From: Dehalococcoidia bacterium
GTDB taxonomy: Bacteria; Chloroflexota; Dehalococcoidia; UBA3495
Direction: 5' to 3'
Assembly (NCBI GenBank): GCA_028822675.1
Contig: JAPKDE010000101.1
Location: 1-8,766, forward strand
DNA length: 8,766 nt
Position numbers and translations under genes: made by a program. The notes under the pieces were generated by a model. The model was not told the origin of the DNA, made no database searches, and worked only from the letters and a program-made list of their open reading frames with translations. Below, in pieces: positions 6,073 through 8,766 of this stretch. Numbering within the stretch: the stretch's first letter is position 1; each line of letters begins with the position of its first letter.

Positions 6073-7569
6073 ATGCTGGGAAAAGACCGAACACTGCCAA
6101 CTCCTTTTGTCCTGGCGATTATCGGCCTCGGGGCATTTATCACTGCCCTTGATCAAACTGTGGTGGTTACGGCGCTGCCCAGCATGATGCTGGATTTGAA
6201 AGTCCCCATTGCCCAGTTGGACCGGGCCTCTTGGATCATCACTGCATATCTGCTTGGGTATACCGTGGCGATGCCCTTAATCGGTCGCTTGGGCGACGTT
6301 TACGGCTATCCTCGGGTTTATCAGGCTTCGTTGGTGGTCTTTTGCATCGGTACAAGCCTAGTGGCAGTTTCATCAAGCCTCGAGTGGATGGTCGGCGCGA
6401 GGGTCATCCAAGCGGTGGGCGGCGGCGCAACGGTTCCGATTGGCATGGCCTTGGCCACCACTTTGGTTCCCAAGGGTCGGAGAGGGCTGGCGCTGGGAAT
6501 CGTTGGGGCGTCTGCGGAAGCTGGTTCGATGTTGGGTCCGGCCTACGGCGGGGCGATAGTCGAGGCCCTGAATTGGCGCTGGATCTTCTGGTTGAACGTG
6601 CCCCAGAGTGCAGTGATTTTTGCCGCACTATTCTGGCTGCCCAACCGCCGTGATATAACAGCCAAAGTGGACTACATGGGTGGTGTGGTTCTGATTGCCG
6701 CGCTGGTGATACTTTCCATAGGACTTTCCCGCAGCAGTCTTTTCACCTTTGACTCGCCCTATCCGTTCTTGTTGGTCGCCGTGGGAGTTGGCCTAGTTGG
6801 CCTGTTGGTATTGGTGGAAGCCAGGGCCTACCAGCCACTACTGGCTCCGGCGCTGTTTCGCTCTTGGGCGTTCTTGACTTCTAACTTGACCCAGGTCCTG
6901 ATCGGTGTGGCGTTGATCATCGCCATGGTCACTGTCCCACTGATGGCCAACACCGTCATGGGTAAATCTCCCTTTACTGGAGCGCTCTGGCTGCTGCGGC
7001 TGACGTGCGCAATCCCGGTGGGCGCTGTTGCTGGTGGGTTGTTGGTGAACCGATTTGGTTCAAGCCTATTAACTGCGGTCGGACTGGGTTTGGTGGCCTT
7101 TGGCCTATTCTTAGCCAGTAGGTGGGAATTGGGGGTGACAGATCCGGAGTTAACGGTCCATATGGTTATAGCTGGATTCGGATTTGGTCTGGTGATTGTT
7201 CCAATCACGGTTCATGCCCTCGGTGCTGCTCGTGAGGACTATCAAGGAACGGCGGCTTCGTTTGTGGTGGTATCGCGGATGGTGGGTATGACACTGGGGC
7301 TGGGATCTCTGTCTGTCTGGGGAGTCGAGCATTTCCATGTGCTTACGGCGGGACTGGAAGTTCCATTGCCGCTATCGGGAGAGGCGACCAACATATTTGA
7401 TTCACGTGCCGCGGAGTACTTGGCCAACGTCAATGCGGCTGGGTTGGAGCTTTTTCAGCGGTTCTTCTTAGTAGCGTCATTAATCTCGCTGGTCGCTGTT
7501 TTGCCTGCGTTAGGTATGAAACACAATTTTCGAACCCGAACAAAGCGACCCATCTCCGGGTCATTTTGA
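6073..7569 (+). CDS. DHA2-type 14-TM MFS transporter (P55-like)
   Basis: This integral membrane transporter of 498 aa belongs to the drug:H+ antiporter-2 branch (EmrB/QacA/P55). Fourteen hydrophobic helices can be counted, including the two linker helices between the halves. Family motifs are LDQTVVVTALP in helix 1 (Asp27), motif A GRLGDVYGYPRVY (71-83), the motif B Arg110 in ARVIQAVGGG, and motif C ending GPAYGG (155-160) followed by WRWIFWLNVP. About 44 mostly polar residues separate the last two helices, a long extracytoplasmic segment. It directly follows an LprG-like lipoprotein gene, as Rv1410c follows lprG in mycobacteria, so export of a lipid is more likely than plain drug efflux. Start: ATG 6073 (used) lies 16 bases after the previous stop, with AAGG or CAGGG as imperfect ribosome binding sites. 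A TTG at 6034 would add 13 basic residues overlapping the previous gene. The C-terminus is basic. Confidence 0.9.
   Translation: MLGKDRTLPTPFVLAIIGLGAFITALDQTVVVTALPSMMLDLKVPIAQLDRASWIITAYLLGYTVAMPLIGRLGDVYGYPRVYQASLVVFCIGTSLVAVSSSLEWMVGARVIQAVGGGATVPIGMALATTLVPKGRRGLALGIVGASAEAGSMLGPAYGGAIVEALNWRWIFWLNVPQSAVIFAALFWLPNRRDITAKVDYMGGVVLIAALVILSIGLSRSSLFTFDSPYPFLLVAVGVGLVGLLVLVEARAYQPLLAPALFRSWAFLTSNLTQVLIGVALIIAMVTVPLMANTVMGKSPFTGALWLLRLTCAIPVGAVAGGLLVNRFGSSLLTAVGLGLVAFGLFLASRWELGVTDPELTVHMVIAGFGFGLVIVPITVHALGAAREDYQGTAASFVVVSRMVGMTLGLGSLSVWGVEHFHVLTAGLEVPLPLSGEATNIFDSRAAEYLANVNAAGLELFQRFFLVASLISLVAVLPALGMKHNFRTRTKRPISGSF
7547..7568 (+). terminator. Weak possible terminator after MFS gene
   Basis: GACCC (7547-7551) and GGGTC (7558-7562) form a 5-bp stem with a six-base loop, followed by ATTTTG, overlapping the MFS stop codon. 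The stem is short and the T-run is broken, so termination would be partial at best. It is included because a new promoter-like sequence and a separate function begin just after it. Confidence 0.25.
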
Positions 7570-7570
7570 T

Positions 7571-7609
7571 TTGACGACCTAACTGATGTGCGATAGGGTT
7601 AATTATGAT
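7571..7609 (+). promoter_or_regulatory. Candidate promoter for the SBP gene
   Basis: TTGACG (7571-7576) matches five of six bases of a -35 box. At 17 bases spacing stands TAGGGT (7594-7599), a poor -10 with the key T-A-T ends. Ten bases further TATGAT (7604-7609) is a much better -10 but has no -35 at proper spacing. Either would give a short leader before the gene start at 7650. No inverted repeat or riboswitch-like structure is apparent in this 80-base gap. Confidence 0.33.
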
Positions 7610-7649
7610 AAGAGGATAAGGTCATACACGGAAGGAGAAGTAACAAAAA

Positions 7650-8766
7650 ATGTTGATGAGAAAGCATACTAAGCCTGGGCTGCTGGTGCTTTTGGTTTTG
7701 ATGTTCTCGGTAATTGCTGCCGCGTGCGGTGAGACCAAGATTGAGACCTTAGAGGTAATTAAAGAAATTACCAAAGAAGTCCCGGTAGAAAAGATAGTTG
7801 AAGTTGTCAAAGAAGTCCCGGTAGAAAAGATAGTTGAAGTTGTCAAAGAAGTAGAAAAGATAGTTGAAGTTGCGCCGACCAAGGATAAAAGAGAGATCGT
7901 ATTTGGTGGACTGAACTGGGATAGCGCATTGATCCAGAATGGGGTCGCCCGTTACGTAGTGGAACATGGTTACGGTTATCCAACAAGTCAGATGGAGGGT
8001 TCGACGCTACCTTTGTTCCAAGGCCTTCGTAAAGGTTCTGTCGACCTAACTATGGAGATTTGGCTCCCGAACCAAGACGCAGCGTGGAACGAAGCTGTAA
8101 AAGCCGGCGAAGTTTTACCGGTCGGTAAAAGCTTGGAAGATAACTGGCAAAGTTCTTTCCTAATTCCTAAATATATGCAAGATGCGAATCCAGAACTAGA
8201 TTCAATCGAAGACTTGAAAGAAGATAAGTTCAAGTCATTGTTTGATCAAGAAGGTGGAAAGGTTATTCTGCTCGGCGGTGTATCTGGTTGGGGGGCTCGG
8301 ACCATGCAAGATGGCGACGAGACCGGACCTGGCCAAATAGTCGGAATGGGGCTCGAAGACCACGTATACAACCGCGTCATCAATGACTCAGGTGTTTTGG
8401 CTGCTGCGATTGAAGCGGCATTTGCCAAAGAGGATCCGATACTTTTCTACTATTGGGGACCGACTGCATTGGCCCATAAGTTAGCGGGTCAATATGTTGA
8501 TCTGGAACAGCCAGATCCATCAGAATGTAAAGACAATTCGCCGATACATGGATGTGCATTCCCTGCAGCGGAAGTTATGATTGCCATGAACACCGAGTTG
8601 GTTAACGATGCTCCAGAGTTAATTTCGTTCTTCCAGAAATGGGACTGGAGTGCAGGAAACCAGCTAGCAGCCGAAGGCTGGTATGGCGAAAACAAGGAAG
8701 GCCTTACCAACGATGGTAAGTCATCTGAAGAGATCTACAGTGCAACAGGCGTTTGGTATCTACAAA
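7650..8766 (+). CDS. OpuAC/ProX-type ABC substrate-binding lipoprotein, partial
   Basis: The 3' end lies outside the window; 372 complete codons are visible. The signal peptide (MRKHTK, then a hydrophobic core) ends at IAAAC with Cys26, giving a lipoprotein. Residues 42-75 form a Val/Glu/Lys repeat tether. From about residue 80 it fits the OpuAC/ProX family, which captures glycine betaine, choline or similar quaternary amines for an ABC importer. Segments include GGLNWDSALIQNGVARYVVE, GSVDLTMEIWLPN, VSGWGARTMQD and ILFYYWGPT. Trp90, Trp138, Trp214 and Trp269 are candidates for the aromatic cage that holds the cationic ligand. Cys293 and Cys302 could form a disulfide. The ATG at 7650 has AGGAG 12 bases upstream. 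Permease and ATPase genes would be expected beyond the window. The gene is AT-richer than its neighbours. The exact ligand cannot be told. Confidence 0.87.
   Translation, partial: MLMRKHTKPGLLVLLVLMFSVIAAACGETKIETLEVIKEITKEVPVEKIVEVVKEVPVEKIVEVVKEVEKIVEVAPTKDKREIVFGGLNWDSALIQNGVARYVVEHGYGYPTSQMEGSTLPLFQGLRKGSVDLTMEIWLPNQDAAWNEAVKAGEVLPVGKSLEDNWQSSFLIPKYMQDANPELDSIEDLKEDKFKSLFDQEGGKVILLGGVSGWGARTMQDGDETGPGQIVGMGLEDHVYNRVINDSGVLAAAIEAAFAKEDPILFYYWGPTALAHKLAGQYVDLEQPDPSECKDNSPIHGCAFPAAEVMIAMNTELVNDAPELISFFQKWDWSAGNQLAAEGWYGENKEGLTNDGKSSEEIYSATGVWYLQ
7773..7874 (+). repeat. In-frame 36-bp tandem repeat encoding lipoprotein tether
   Basis: Two copies (7773-7808 and 7809-7844) are identical over all 36 bases and encode KEVPVEKIVEVV. 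A third copy (7845-7874) lacks the six bases CCCGGT, so Pro-Val is missing, and differs in its last two bases. A degenerate half-copy (EVIKEIT) precedes them. All changes keep the reading frame. Repeats of this composition just after the lipid-bound Cys are common in Chloroflexota binding lipoproteins and presumably hold the binding domain away from the membrane. Confidence 0.92.

Noticed and set aside
7773..7874. Direct repeats of 36 bp, a length typical of CRISPR repeats.
   Set aside because: The copies touch each other with no spacers, stay in frame, and encode part of a lipoprotein tether.

Overview
The window looks like chromosomal DNA from a bacterium of the phylum Chloroflexota, possibly a marine SAR202 or Dehalococcoidia relative. 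This is an inference. It rests on moderately high GC, the abundance of lipoproteins, an LppX/LprG-type lipoprotein next to an MFS pump, and a substrate-binding lipoprotein tethered by Val/Glu/Lys-rich repeats of the kind common in Chloroflexota. No rRNA, tRNA, CRISPR array, transposase or integrase is visible. The window holds seven genes, the last cut off by the window end.

Left part (1-3652). A strong intrinsic terminator closes an unseen upstream gene. A YgfZ/GcvT-family folate-binding protein gene follows on the + strand. It converges with a compact minus-strand operon transcribed obgE, then nadD, then pyrE, covering ribosome-associated GTPase function, NAD synthesis and pyrimidine synthesis. 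nadD starts 13 bases after the obgE stop. The nadD stop and the TTG start of pyrE share a 4-base overlap. The two convergent units end 4 bases apart, inside an inverted repeat that probably terminates the pyrE transcript.

Middle (3653-3978). This AT-rich spacer separates the divergent obgE operon and the + strand lipoprotein operon. It contains a clean 7+7 bp inverted repeat and presumably both promoters, but no gene that I can support.

Right part (3979-7569). Three + strand genes lie end to end: a beta-propeller lipoprotein, an LppX/LprG-like lipoprotein, and a 14-helix DHA2-type MFS transporter. The second and third strongly recall the mycobacterial lprG-Rv1410c (P55) pair, which moves triacylglycerides and lipoglycans out of the inner membrane. 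I therefore read this as a probable envelope-lipid export module with an extra propeller lipoprotein at its head. This is the most interesting part of the window.

End (7570-8766). After a short gap with a possible promoter and a good ribosome binding site, an OpuAC/ProX-type (glycine betaine or related quaternary amine) ABC substrate-binding lipoprotein gene begins and runs off the window. Its tether is built from two exact 36-bp repeats and a shortened third. It is clearly more AT-rich than the MFS gene before it.
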